The translations under genes were made by a program, and so were the position numbers. From Patiria miniata (taxonomy: Eukaryota; Echinodermata; Asteroidea; Valvatida; Asterinidae), in contig NW_024037076.1 in NCBI RefSeq assembly GCF_015706575.1, positions 10,388,777 through 10,452,776 on the forward strand: a stretch of DNA of 64,000 nt, read 5' to 3'. The notes beneath the pieces were generated by a model. The model was not told where the DNA came from and searched no databases. It saw only the letters and a list, made by a program, of their open reading frames with translations. Shown here piece by piece: positions 1 through 11,990 of the stretch. Position 1 is the first letter of the stretch. The number at the start of each line of letters is the position of its first letter.

Positions 1-560
1 TAACCAAAGTCTACGTTATAGGTCTTCATGCAATGAAAATAATCAGATTTGGAAACAATTCATTTCTGACATCCGGTGAACTTTGAGAGGTCAATGACCT
101 TTGTAAACCACAGCTTTTTGTAAGGTTTACTCTTTAAACCTCTTTAAAGTGCTTATTCATGTGGAAATAAATGTTTCTGAAATGAAATGAAATGAAATGA
201 AACCCAACTTGTTCACGATCCAAGTCTTAATGGTAGGTGTTTATGCTATGAAAGGAATGTTCATATATAGGACCTTTAATATTTAACCTCTGGTTACCTT
301 CCCAGAGGTCATGACCTATCTACTAGATATTTTTAAAGATTTACTCTTATAAATGCCACATTTTCATGACCCAAGTCTAACAGTTAACTTTTTGTGTCAT
401 GAAAAGAATTTTCAGATGTGGGGACATCATCTGATACCCATATCTGATACCAAAAAAAAAAATATTTTGGAGGTGACCTCTGAACTCCATCTATTTTTGT
501 AATGTCACACGCAACATGATACAATTGGAATAGAAGCATGTGTGGCTCCTTTGCAATAAA
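1..560. repeat. Degenerate short tandem array with a TGAAA microsatellite
   Basis: Three diverged copies of a 150-215 bp unit begin near 7, 222 and 373. Each opens with AAGTCTA or AAGTCTT, then a stretch like ATGAAAAGAATTTTCAGAT, then a GGTGACCT or GGTCATGACC motif. Five TGAAA units lie at 178-202. No coding signal is visible. The family is not recognised. Confidence 0.5.
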
Positions 561-1330
561 ATATGTACAGAAGTATTCACTATTGTGTGCTTATTACACT
601 CCATTGTATCCAGATGGATATCAAGCCAACTCTTAGAGTGTGATGCGTCTGCCCTTAAAACGAAATAAATGGAGATCAGAGATCATGACAAAATTTGTCT
701 CTGGGGTTCAAAATCATGACATACGGTAGAACAATATGTTAAAATACACTTCTTTTTCACTTATTAGACTAAGGTCGGTGAAAGGATTAAATATGACGAG
801 GAAATATGATAAATAGTGGCATTTAGGGTTTACCAAATTCATGACCCCTCACAAAGGTCACCAGGGTTAGACATGAAATGCCTCTATATCTCAACATGCT
901 CGTCATGGCATGAAGACCTGACATGCCGAGTTTCATGCTTTACCCACAAAATGCACAATTATGGCACTATAATAATTTTCAATCCAGCACATGAATGGTC
1001 AACACCTGTCACCGTGCTAGAGACTCCTTTCAAACTCAACTGCATTACGTGCCCAGATAACCTTGGTCCTGTCATGGTTTCACCGAGGTTCCACCGCCTC
1101 GCTACCAGAATGGACTTCATATGACATTCGAGTGTGAAGTTATTTTGCAAATAAGTTCAAAATAGCGGCCATTTTGAAATGTCCAAGATGGTTGCCATCC
1201 ATTGCGAATGTCCTGTCAACAATGATATACTTGGGTTCCTTGGTATCCATAACATGGGTAATACTACCAACATGGACTTCATACGGCATTCAGGTCCGAG
1301 GTTAATATCCAAATTAGGTCCCAGGGGAGT
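561..1330. other. Non-coding stretch, no gene seen
   Basis: The open frames here (up to about 100 codons) show no protein-like composition or splice context. The sentence-like motifs around 815-960 and 1,000-1,200 (for example GCGGCCATTTTGAAATG near 1,165) look like decayed dispersed repeat, but no second copy was found in this window. Confidence 0.4.
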
Positions 1331-2807
1331 GGGTTTATTTGCCTGTTATTTAACGACCGGTCTACTTGTCAAAGGTATACACAGTGTTCGTTTGTTTATG
1401 AAAATGTGCTTGATTCAAGAATACTTACTTGTTATTCCTGATTAACTCTAAATAAAGGAAAATAACTGAAAGTAACTGAAAATACACTTGTTAAGGATTT
1501 GTTTTAGATTACCATTTTTACTGCACTGCTGCGCAAAGAGTGTACAATTGCCCCAGATGTTCTTACCAAATATGAAAAGACCACTAATGGACCTTCGCGT
1601 ATACAGCCAAAAGAACATTATTCTGAGTGGCCTTTCAAAGGGCTTTTGGAGGGATAAAATAGGTTAATCATGCAATTTTGCAAGTTGTAAAGATGCTGTA
1701 TTGTAGGGCCCCTAAATAGTGCAACAATAAATTTAAAAATATGTCCTTGTGTTAAGGGTAAAGGCTGATGCTTTGTCGTAATATTGTACTTTTGAGACAT
1801 TACGTTGCATGTTGGGTGGATGGCTTTTGAAAAAAAAACCGGACCTGCTATTGATTTAAAAAGTCTGTTTTGGTTACGTACTTCCCAATTTCTTTCATCG
1901 CACTCGATGTTTCGACCCAGAGCAAATGCAGTGTGAGTCTAAACACAAACAGGAAACCCGAATGGCGCCGCCTATTTTCTTTTTCAGTAATTTTGCGTGT
2001 AGCATGCATCAAGTCCTTCGCATGGCTTAAGCTACGCACTGTTCCGTGATATCGGCTGCTGGAAATATTTACACCCACGCGCAGCCTATTAAGCTGTCGG
2101 TGACTTCAGACCATTGTTGGGCAACACTGTTTACTCCCTCATGAACGACTAATATGCGAAAAGCTACCAAAGGCGAGTCTTGCTCACTTTATAGAGGAAA
2201 ACAACCCACTATTCAAATGACAAACATGCAGTGCAGAACATACAGTCAGCTGAAAGTCCACACCACGTGACCACAGCATTCAGACTAATAAATAACAATC
2301 TTAATTTTTACTTCAAAATCTATACAAGCAAAGATTATCTGGAAAGTTGCCAATCGTATGGAGGAGTGAATCAATCAGATCGGAACAGATTGCCCAAAGC
2401 TGGAAATTTCATCAAATCTGAGCCGTACTAGTCCTTGTTCAGTTTTCATTTTTCATTCTCATTTTCTCCAAACCAGTTTCCTTCCTTTCAATAGAGGACT
2501 GCGTGTCAGTCGGTGATTTGTCGGCATATCACGGGGCTCATATTGTGAAGTTTTCAGTGGGTTACTGCATACACGTTCACGCTGCGTGCTTTCAATATGT
2601 ACGAAATTTGCGGAGCACAAAGGAAAATATTATCCCTAAGGGACTTTAGCTCGCCCCGATAGTAGGACCCTGACTTTTACATGGAGTTTTTCCCTTATGC
2701 AAATCAAAAAGTACAGGCTATGGTTCGTTTTCCCAACTGCGCAAGTGCATAACAAATGCATTTAATGGATGCTTTACGTTGCAATGGAGAGACTATTTTC
2801 TATCGGT

Positions 2808-2856
2808 GACAAATGGAATGTTCCATTTAACGAGGCGAATGGAACATTCCATATAA
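2808..2856. repeat. Decayed GGAAC hairpin, unit A copy
   Basis: The inverted motif TGGAATGTTCCATT / AATGGAACATTCCA surrounds an AACGAGGCG loop. The outer stem seen in units B and C is lost here, so this is the weakest of three copies. Confidence 0.5.
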
Positions 2857-4049
2857 AACCTCAAGAACTTATTGTGAAACCATTGCACTCGGACAACATG
2901 GTATAGTCAAACGTTTTGGAATTATTATGTACTTCTCACACCACTAGTCTTGCTTCAAACCAGGACAGTTCCTCCATTGCTCAAGCGACCATGGTCAGGC
3001 CCAAAGCTTTTTTGATATTATTATTATCATTATTATTTTTTTTCTTTTCTTTTTTTTCTGGGGAGGGGTAATTATGGTCATGGAGTTTGCCATAGCGGTT
3101 AGCACCGTGCCGTTGCGCTGGCTTTGTTCCTCAAGCCAAATTGTCCAGATAAACAAGATGTACGAGGTACTCCAGCATCTTCACTATGCCCAGAGTTATG
3201 ACTAAACAAGTCACGATGCTGGCATTCAACTAGACTAGATGCATGTCCATGGCAGTTAACATCGTCCAACATGATCCGTCCTGACCCTTGAATATAGTCA
3301 TGCCCCTAACCAATGCCGGGAAACATTCCACATGAGCTACAGTTGTGGGTGCATGATTTTTTTAAAGTCTGGACAGGATTGTTATTAATGTAAGGATCCC
3401 ACTTTTGGCAGTATTTGCCACTGTGGTGTGGTAGGTCCATCCTACACTCAAGTTGGACCATGCATTCAGACAAAACACTAGTAAAATTTAAGATAGAAAC
3501 CAGTACTTAATTAGGATCAAACATGAATCATTAAGATTTAAAAAGGGGGAAGCAAGGGAAGCACACTCCCCCCCCCCCCGCCCCGCTGCGTGCGTTGCAT
3601 GATCAAACATCATCGCTTCCCTGGGAAACCAATCAGCGATCGAAAAAAAGTTTCAATAGCTCTCCCGACTGTTGTAAACATACCAACAAAATAATTAATA
3701 ATTTGTAAATCTTCATGCGATGATCGTCGTTCACAAATATTATAATGAAAACAAAAGTAATTCCTCAGTTCTTTCGGAAGAGTGTGGACTAAGCCGCCTT
3801 ATTTGTGTGCGTAAACAAGATGCGAAGTAATATTCTGTTAGCCACTGTACTCTTTCTTAATACCTTTCAGACACTTGGCGCTCTTCACTTTTTTGTTATG
3901 CAGTCAATAGCACTTTTTATATCTTATCAATCATTTAACGTTTGAAACAATTTGTGTGTGTCATGGAAGGTGCTTGCCCAAAGAAGGAAGCGGGAATGTA
4001 TAAACACCAAGCATACCATTTGGTAAAACATGAATTTAAATTTAACAAA

Positions 4050-4135
4050 GAACTTGAGTGGAACTGGAATTGAACCTGCCACCTCCAGAATACCCTACTG
4101 GTGCTCTATCCAACTGAGCTATCCAGCCCTATGCT
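4050..4135 (-). repeat. tRNA-derived SINE, tRNA-like head
   Basis: Read on the minus strand it starts GGGCTGGATAGCTCAGTTGG and contains an A box, an anticodon-arm-like CCAGTAGGGTATTCTGG, and a B box (GGTTCAATTCC) about 35 bases on. That is the layout of a tRNA-derived SINE promoter. It ends in AGTTCCACTCAAG rather than CCA and sits inside repeat DNA, so it is a SINE head and not a functional tRNA gene. Diverged relatives lie in the same orientation at 5,040-5,100, 10,330-10,395 and 18,118-18,185. Units B (9,885-9,960) and C (17,145-17,215) keep only its 3' half. Confidence 0.7.
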
Positions 4136-4586
4136 AGCACCCTTCACAATTAGTCAATATCTTTGTTCAATATATGTGATATATAGTCAGGAGCAATAAA
4201 TGACAGATCTGTATAAGCCATGTAATCAGGGATAATTTCAAACTCTGCAAGTCGAGCAGACGGAGCGGGAATCCCCTACCCCGCGCGAACGAAATTATCG
4301 TATGGCAGCCAATAATGCAAAATTGTGCAGTAATAATTCAATAATTGAACACGAGCCAATTCTTTTTCGGGTGATGTCTCAATAAAAGTGAATTACTTAT
4401 ATTTCTTGACAACATTCATAAACGAAATTCATATTTATGGTTTGCAGTTGGAATAAGAACGGGGAATACAACTTTAAACTTTTTTTTTGGAACACTCTGA
4501 GCAGTACATCATTTTCTCAGAAACCACCGTCTAGCTGTGCATATCAGATCCGTTTATGCTTTCGAAAAAAAAAAAAACCACGAAAC

Positions 4587-4961
4587 GAGGCGCGGTTCTA
4601 GAACCAATATTTTGGGGGGACTAGCAATTTTTTCAGGGATGCGTGCTGAAATGTTGACCGGTTATTTTTTTCCAGACACTTAAGCCTCCGAAAATCAATA
4701 GGTGTTGGGGGGGGGGGGTTCATGCCATATTTTCTAGCGCCAATAAAATCCTAAAATCATTCACACTATATTAACTAATGCACACTTGTCACGGCTATTT
4801 CTTCTTTAGGGGGAGACGGTTCGCATGTACATCACAATCCTTCTTTTTGCTAATGCAATTTTTTTTTTACGGAATTTATTTTTTGGGGGGCTGGACAAAA
4901 TGGGGGGGGAGGGGGCTAAAGCCCCCCTAGGCCCCCCCCCCCCCTCGTAGGACCGCGCCTG
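4587..4961. mobile_element. Short hAT-type non-autonomous element with 8 bp target duplication
   Basis: The ends are inverted repeats, GAGGCGCGGTTCTA on the left and the complement of CAGGCGCGGTCCTA on the right. They are flanked on both sides by CACGAAAC (4,579-4,586 and 4,962-4,969). An 8 bp target duplication with a CAG-type terminus is the signature of the hAT superfamily. It has no transposase frame, and its inner ends are rich in poly-G and poly-C. The matching place in unit B (about 10,205-10,225) has no insertion, so it jumped after the units separated. Confidence 0.8.
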
Positions 4962-5039
4962 CACGAAACCTACAACTCTTCAAGCTACGGAGGATGAACA
5001 ACAATGTGTTCAACTACTTTGTGTTTCTAAAGTTGGAAA

Positions 5040-5180
5040 ACAACCTCTGGATTACCGCATATACCGTTTTCTATCCGAATGAGCTATCCAGCCTGCCCTG
5101 TATGCTAGCAGTTATCCCATTTTGTCGATACATATTTGTTCAGGGATGCTAGTCAGAGCGGTAAAACGCAAAATGTAGTC
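5040..5180 (-). repeat. Diverged SINE fragment
   Basis: The complement of 5,060-5,100 reads like GGCTGGATAGCTCATTCGGA, matching the head of the SINE at 4,050-4,135. It is followed by a segment shared with 4,135-4,200 (CAGGGATGCTAGTCAGAG). Copies of the same fragment lie in unit B (10,320-10,470) and unit C (18,110-18,240), so it predates the triplication. Confidence 0.55.
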
Positions 5181-5739
5181 AGGGATCACTCCCAAAGTAC
5201 GTCACGGTCCGGCAAATTTGGCAATGCTGCTCACTAGATGATACGGCTTTTAATTTTGTTTAACATGAATTAAGGATAACTAAATACAATTCGAAGAGTT
5301 GTATAAGCTTATTACAAAACAAGTGTTGAGTAAAGATAAAACATATTATGAAATATTACATTTGTTTGATCCGCTAAACACATGGAAAAAAAATCGCTTG
5401 AACAGTTTCACTAGAGACTGAATGCGTTCCACCCAGCATTAAACTCACTTGGGAACACACAAACAGTAAGTCAATTCCCTGGACACCACCGTCAAGGTTG
5501 TGCATATTGATCTTTTTTAACCTATACTCACAAATATTTCAAGCTTGTGCGAACGGCAAGTGTGTGCGTGTGTATGTTTTTCCAAAGTCGGAGAAGGCGC
5601 GAAAGGTACAACAATGTTCCAACAGTTCTTTTTTTTTCTCAAAAACCAGGTTCCCGTACGTTCTGAGTGAAGGTGTCAAATTTAACCCTGCGTCGTGTCA
5701 AAAGTTACAGCGGGCTTCACGTTAGTTTGGAAATTATTA

Positions 5740-6010
5740 CCAACAAAATAGGAGGGATATTGATGGGAGAAACCACTTGAATCGAGTGGCAGCGGCGAGT
5801 CAAGGACCGCGACAATAACCATACAATGACGCGAGTCTGACGCGGGCCGAGTTATATGGGCGGGGGCCGGGATGTTGCGGATGTTAACTTCAGTGCTGTC
5901 TTGTTACAATACAAAAATTTCATACAATATCGATGTAACACTTTGAACTGAAAATCATATGTCGAAAAAAAACACTCTTTAATTTGACAGCATGTGCAAG
6001 GTAAGTCAAC
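5740..6010. repeat. Four-copy dispersed block in units A-C
   Basis: This block (GAGTGGCAGCGGCGAGT, a GGGCCGGGATGTTG stretch, then GCTGTCTTGTTACA) recurs at 10,870-11,130, 19,030-19,260 and 19,620-19,870. Short frames of 60-90 codons appear on the minus strand, but they are not conserved in length between copies and no family is recognised. It appears to be repeat sequence and not an exon. Confidence 0.5.
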
Positions 6011-6311
6011 AAGAAAGTGGCCTGGATTGATGGTTTTTTTTTCCTCTTGAAAAGCAATCAAATTTGATACACCAAATGAAGTATGTTTTAAAAGAGCATG
6101 TTCGTCCTGTCATCCGAAGAAAAAAAAACTGATATCGATCCAAACGATCAGAAATTATGCACGCATCAATAAAAGACCCTTTATAGCTGTCCATGGAATG
6201 TCATTGGAAGCTTTTGAGCTGAGTTTTAATTACAGATTACACGAGGCCATTCAAATTCAAATGATATTTTAATCATTTGAGTCAAGACTGAAACATTATT
6301 TTTGACCTTCG

Positions 6312-6475
6312 TCTTTGCATCCCATCCGAAGGACGAATAAATAATGGTCAAGTGCCTTGCTCAAGAGCACAAGCGCCATGTTCCCACGGTCAGCATTCGA
6401 AACCTTGTATCACGGCACACGAGTCGAACACCGTAACCATTGGACCACGGCACCCCATTATAGGACCACGTCACC
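6312..6475 (-). repeat. tRNA-derived SINE, second type, 5' part
   Basis: On the minus strand it begins GGGGTGCCGTGGTCCAATGG, continues with a TTCGACTCG segment and a B-box-like GTTTCGAATGC, then the body GAGCAAGGCACTTGACCATT and CGTCCTTCGGATGGGATGC. This is a tRNA-like head with a long variable region fused to an unrelated body. A longer copy is at 12,963-13,275 and a headless copy at 39,640-39,865. The exact family name cannot be set from the sequence alone. Confidence 0.65.
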
Positions 6476-7171
6476 CCATCCCATGCAATAGGTAAACTCT
6501 GCAATCTTTGCTACTGATAACTGATAACTTCCTTATACATTGCGCATGGAGGCTTGGTATGAGAAACAAGAATGCAACAGGGATTTATTCGTTTGAAATC
6601 TTCATGCATTGATATTGTTTTGAAACAATTCTTTTGTCGAAAAACCGGGACTTGTACTCTTGAACTTTGTTAGTAATTGGATCTACCAATTCAGACTAAA
6701 AATGACAATTTTATTTGCGTACTTCAGAATCTGTACCAGCAAAGATTATCTGAAAAGGTGCAAATCGCATGGAAGGTAGATCAATCAGATCGAAAAAGAT
6801 TGCCAAAGGCTGGAATATTCATCAAATCTGAGTGGTTCTAGTCCTTGTTCAGTCTTCATTTCTCTTTCATATTTTCTCCAAACGAATTTCCTTCCTTTCA
6901 GTAGAAGTTGTATTTTTCCCCACCAGACTGCGTGGCAGTCGGTCATTTGTCATAATACCCCGGGCCCGCTTTCAATTTGTACGACCTTGCCGGAGCACAA
7001 AAGGTAAATATCACCCCTAGTAGAACCCTGCCTTTGAGAGTGAGATTTGCCCTCACGCAAATCATGATTGCAAAATATATAGGCTGTAGTTTGTTATGCC
7101 AACTGCGCATGTGCATAACAAATACATGTTATGGATGCTTCACTTTGTAATGGAAAGACTAATTTCTTTTT

Positions 7172-7224
7172 GTGACAGATGGAAAGTTCCATTCCACGAG
7201 GCGAATGGAACAGTCCATCTGTCA
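7172..7224. repeat. GGAAC hairpin, unit B copy
   Basis: The arms GTGACAGATGGAA-GTTCCATTC and GAATGGAACAGTCCATCTGTCAC are near-perfect complements around an ACGAGGC loop. The same hairpin stands in unit C at 14,062-14,114. Confidence 0.75.
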
Positions 7225-7923
7225 CCTCATGAACGTTTTCATATCATTGCACTCAGAAAATTTGGCATAGTCCAACGTTTTTTTAATTGTTATGTACTTC
7301 TCATGCCACCTTTTTTGCTTCAAACCAGAAGTTCTTTCCTGGGGGGGGGGGTTATGGTCATGGAGTTTGGCATAGCGGTTAGCACCGTTTCGTTGCGCTG
7401 CCTTTGTTCCTCCAGACCGTCAAAAAACTTCAAGATGTACCATAGACCTGTCCCTTTACCAGTCCCAGGAAACATTCGACACGAGCTGTATGCCACGCAG
7501 CTACCGTTGGGGTGGTTCTATAAAAGTCTGGAGAGGCATTGTTGTTAACGTAAGGATCCAACGTCTAGGCAGTGTTGCCACTGTGTGTGTGGTAGGTCCA
7601 TCCTACACTTAAGTTGGGATCATGCACTCGGACAAAAAAAACCAAATTATATGAAAGATAGAAACCAGGACTTAAATAGGATCTTACATGAATCACTAAG
7701 ATTTAATTAGATTCTTAAAAAAAACAAGATTAAATAACGCTAAAAATACGTAGGTAATCATAATTATGGGGTAGCTTGTATTGGTCCCTTTCGGGCCAAT
7801 ATATGGGCCCATTATGAAAGGACCATACATTTACTAATTTCCCTAAGGTATATCATGTACATAACTGTCAGCCACTATAAAAATAGAGAGACTGGTGATA
7901 AAGATTCACTATCGTGCAAAAGT

Positions 7924-8910
7924 CAGGGGCGTCGCTAGACCATTTTGAATGGGGGGGGGGGTTGAGGGTGGAGGCGCCATCGTGAAATCTGCCGACGGAC
8001 CGTCACGCAAAATAAGTGTAATTGATCATTTCCGCCCAAGTGATATCCCGACAACTCTATTTCTAATTCATCCACGATTATTTTGAATGGTTATTATAAT
8101 TACCGTGAAAAGATTAACATTTTCAGTGGGATAAGTTGAACTTCAAAAGTAAATCATCAACATTTTGCCCAATCATATTGAAAAGTTTGGGACTTTTCTT
8201 TCGTCACAAAATTGCGTGTCACGTGTGTGCATACTGTGCTAAGGCCCGTTCCCTGATCCCATACTGGTCATGGGGTGGGGGTAGGGGTGGGGGTATTTAA
8301 ATCATAAAGTTGAACTTTTTATAAGCGAGTCAGAGGCGCGAAGCCCTGAAGGCGTGGGGTCTTAAGGACCCCAGGAAATGTTTGGATTTGGTAGACGCTC
8401 TGTTGTGCAATCTGAGGCTTTTCCTGGCCACTTCCCCTGACTTTTTGGATGAATGTGCTAGTGTTTAGTGTGTTGATGGAGGGTCATCAAAGTTGATATA
8501 TTACATCACAAACATCCAATAAACTGTAGCTTGACTCTCTTTCGAGATTTGCCCTCTTTAGCTTGAAGAGTGATTTTGAGTCGCCACTAAGAATCAGCTG
8601 AGTGGCCTGCGAGAGTGTAACGTGCGTGTGTTTTGCACAGCTGTAGCTGTCAACCGCCGTCCGACCTCGCGTGGCAGCTTGTGCCGACATGACAGAATGT
8701 ACAATCTTTTGCCATGGGTTTAAGAACCGGATTTTAGCTTCGCGGAGCAGCGGTGTCTATTATTTACATTCTCCATTTTTCTTCTTCCCTCTTCCTTTCC
8801 CCTTCCTTCTCCATTCTTCATTTTTATATTGCCAAAAGCATCATGATTTTGCCGATAAGACTGACCAATAGAGATGTGACACCCCCCCCCCCCCCGTAGC
8901 GACGCCGGTG
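7924..8910. mobile_element. 1 kb non-autonomous TIR element, unit B copy
   Basis: The left end reads CAGGGGCGTCGCTAG followed by a G run. The right end is a C run, then GTAGCGACGCCGGTG, its near complement. No matching direct repeat flanks it. A short minus-strand frame near 8,487-8,690 (contains KRANLERESSY) recurs in the unit C copy (15,644-15,874) but has no recognised domain, so the element is treated as non-autonomous. The superfamily is uncertain. Confidence 0.7.
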
Positions 8911-9094
8911 TGTTAAGGCCCGTTTGTTTGTTCTTGCAAAACAATAGTTATTAAATGAAAACAAACCTTTATAGGCCTATCAATATACCATATGGTCTCC
9001 TGTAGTTGCGCAACGATTACGAACGATTATGTCCATAACTGTATGATAATTATTTCCTGTACCCGTCCACTGATGAGTATTTGTGTCAGCTTCA

Positions 9095-9160
9095 TTTTAA
9101 ACTCGTGACTCGGACTCCGACTCGACTCAAATGACTCCGGACTTGGACTCGATACTTTAT
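9095..9160. repeat. Fragment rich in GACTCGGACTC
   Basis: Repeated GACTCG/GACTCC words match the subterminal repeats of the hAT element at 40,679-41,232. The same fragment is at 16,300-16,360 in unit C. Termini and target duplication are missing. Confidence 0.5.
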
Positions 9161-10319
9161 TTGCTATAAAAATATTCGGTATTCAATAAAGGCGTACATG
9201 TATTATCAGTGCGTTTTATAGGCTTGGCATCCGGGGTAAGCGATAGGCAAACTAAGGTGCTCATGACTTGACAGGACTTGAGTTATTGTCTGTAGTCATC
9301 AAACGAAACCCTACACCGACAACTAGTAACAAAAGAATGTTTTTCTTCGCCCAGTTGTTCGTCGTTTACAGATATTATAATAAAGGGCGTGTCTTTTTTG
9401 TGTATATATTTGTTTTCCTTTCTATATACTGTTCGACGACTTTTTGTAGATTACTGCTGGATTTACTGATTTCAACTCATGTTAATGCACGTTTATGAAT
9501 GGTGTAGCGTAGCATTGACGAAATGTAAGCACCACTGACAATAAACGAACGTTATACTTTAACAGAGTTCTACTGATAAACAAAATGCAAACAAAACCTC
9601 GTTTTACAATAGAAAGTCCCGTCTAAGATGCGAAGTAGACTTCTTCTAGCCAAGGTACTCTTCCTCAATACTTTCAGAAACTTGGCGCTCGGTATTTTTT
9701 TTATGCAGACAAAAACGCTTTCACCTTATCAATCTTTAAACAACAAGCCAACCAAACAAAAGGAGATCATGATTTGAAATAATTAGCGCGTGTCATGACT
9801 GGTGAGATCGCAAACACTAAGCGGAGGAACACCCAGCATTAGATTTGGTAAAACATGAGTTTAAATTTAACAAATAAATTAACTGGAACGGGAATTGAAC
9901 CTGACACCTCAAGGATACCGTGGTGATCGCTCACAGAGAGCATGCGGCTTGAAACAAGATGAATCGAATGAAAATGTACAAATATATAATAAAATGCCAG
10001 TTTGGAAGGCCTTTTTACAAAAAGAAAATGCCAGTAATAGCCGGATTCATAAACGGAATCCATTTTTGGTGTTTACAGGCGAATATAGCACAAGAAATGC
10101 ATTTTGAAACTACCTAAGAACACTGTGAACGGTACATCATTTTTTTTCCCGAGACACCAACGTCAAGCTTGTGCATATCGGTTCCATTTATGCTTTCGAA
10201 AAAAAAAACCAAGCTAAGAACTCTTATAAGCTACGGAGGATGAAAGATAACGTGCTCGACTATTTTCATTCTAAACTTGAAAAAAGGCGCGAATTATATG
10301 AACACTATTGTCCCAATTG

Positions 10320-10520
10320 TGTTTTTCTTTCAGAACCTGCGCCCTCTCGATTACTCGTATATACAGATTTCTATGCAACTGAACTATCCAGCGGGCCATA
10401 TTATGCCAGCGGTGTTCCCATCCTGTCAATACGGCGTTAGTCAGAAGCATTCAACCCGTATGAATAGTCAGGGATCACGCCCAAAGTCACGGTCACAAGC
10501 GACATTATTTTGGTAATGCT
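10320..10520 (-). repeat. Diverged SINE fragment, unit B
   Basis: The complement of 10,330-10,395 gives GGCCCGCTGGATAGTTCAGT and ends in GGGCGCAGGTTCTG, the A-box and B-box halves of the type-1 SINE with a decayed middle. It is followed by the shared tail at 10,400-10,520. Confidence 0.5.
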
Positions 10521-11429
10521 GCTCTCCTGAGAAATAGCAAACGGAAATGAAACGATGTTTTTAACTTGAATTAATTAGGATATTTAAAAACAATTTGATT
10601 TGTTCTTTACAAAACAAGTGTTGAATAAAAAACAGCATGATAAATCCCACCCAACGTTTCAAGCTTGTGCGAACGGCAGTGTGAGCGCGTGTATGTTTTT
10701 CCAAAGTTGGAGAAGGCGCGAAAGATATATACAACAAAGTTCCAAAAGTGTTGTTCTCTCAGAAACTAGGGTCCTGTAGGTTTTGATTGAAGGTGTCAAA
10801 TGTAACCCTGCGTGGTGTCGAAAGTTACAGTGGGCTTCACGTTAGTTTGGAAAGTATAACTCCCCCCGCAAAAAAAGGACATTGTTGGGAGAAACCACAT
10901 GAATCGGGTGGCAGCAGCGAGTCGAGGACCGCGACAATAACCATTCCATGAAGCGACTGTGACGCGGGGCGAGTTTTACGGGTGTGTGTAAGGGTGTTGG
11001 GGGTGTGAGCTTCATTACTGTCTTGTTACAATACATTTCACAGTATCTGTATAACACTTTAAAGTTAAAAATATATGTCGAAAAAAAACGCTTGAATTTG
11101 ACATGAACAGGTTGAGTCAAAAAGAAAGTGACCTTTATTTATGACGTTTTCCTCTTGAAAAGCAATCAAATTTGACACACCACAAGACGTTTGTCTTAAA
11201 AGAGCATGTTCGTCCACTCATTTGAGAAAAAAAAACTGATATCGATCAAAGCTATCAGAAATTATGCATGCATCACCAAAAGACTCTTCATAGCTGTCCA
11301 CGGAATGTCAATGGAAGCTTTTGAGCTGAGTTTAAATTACAGATTACACGAGGCCATTCATATTCAAATGATATTTTAATCATTTGAGTCAAGACTGAAA
11401 CATTATTTTTCCGTCAGATTTTGTGTTTT

Positions 11430-11990
11430 GAATATGAGGAACAAGTCAACTGGTTTTTTTTCTGAAATATTTATGGCATTTTTGTCTGTTTTCCTTTGCA
11501 TGTTTGTGTTTATTCGTGTTTATTCGCGTTTATTCGCGAAAACGTTCATGCTTCATTGTAATAGGTATTCATCAGTTCGTTGAACGGTAAAGAATCGGTG
11601 GTGGACCGCTGAATTTCGTAATGTCGGTATCAAAATAGATTACTTGGGAATAGAGTGTCCAAAATACGTGAATTTTTCATAGACTAGTAAATTGAGCGAG
11701 CGCCACATTTGCCAAAAAAAAAAAAAAAAAGAGTTTCTTATTCGGTCACTTTCGTTGAAATTCAGATTCAGTCTGGTCTGGGAACCAGACTAGGTCACGC
11801 GGACTGGAAACCATCCGACCAATGGGATTCTATTCAATTCAGAGGGCACTGGGCACTATTACGTAATGGGGGTTACTATTATTCATTGCCGCTTTGATTG
11901 ATGCCGACATGATTTTGCGGACATGATAATGTACAGGGACAGGGGAGGCTGTGAAAAAGGCTGTCTTACCTTTACAAATAAAAATGTTTA
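11430..11990. other. Spacer between units B and C
   Basis: AT-rich DNA with GTTTATTCGTG-type short repeats at 11,508-11,540, a 17-base A run near 11,714, and a small perfect hairpin (GTCTGGT, 771-777, with ACCAGAC, 784-790). The open frame at 11,709-11,897 starts in the A run and has no support. Confidence 0.4.

Larger units (their letters stand above)
1330..6300 (+). repeat. Unit A, first of three large direct repeats
   Basis: The unit shares blocks in the same order with units B (6,300-11,430) and C (11,990-18,750). The 1,330-2,270 block matches 12,060-12,790. The 2,280-3,560 block matches 6,640-7,720 and 13,430-14,640. The 3,660-4,000 block matches 9,600-9,830 and 16,860-17,040. The 5,220-6,300 block matches 10,515-11,420. 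Copies are clearly diverged, with many indels, so the amplification is old. Unit A alone carries the hAT insertion at 4,587-4,961 and lacks the 1 kb TIR element found in B and C. No gene was recognised inside it. Confidence 0.7.
6300..11430 (+). repeat. Unit B, second large direct repeat
   Basis: It is colinear with units A and C (blocks listed under unit A). It carries the 7,924-8,910 TIR element and a SINE head at its left edge, but lacks the A-specific hAT insertion. Short open frames in the block are not shared as protein between copies. No gene recognised. Confidence 0.7.

Noticed and set aside
4050-4135. Possible functional tRNA gene
   Set aside because: The acceptor ends do not pair properly, the anticodon arm is irregular, and decayed relatives occur nearby, so it is a SINE head.
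7096-7548. Plus-strand frame of 150 codons in unit B
   Set aside because: It crosses the hairpin and a G run, and units A and C do not preserve it.
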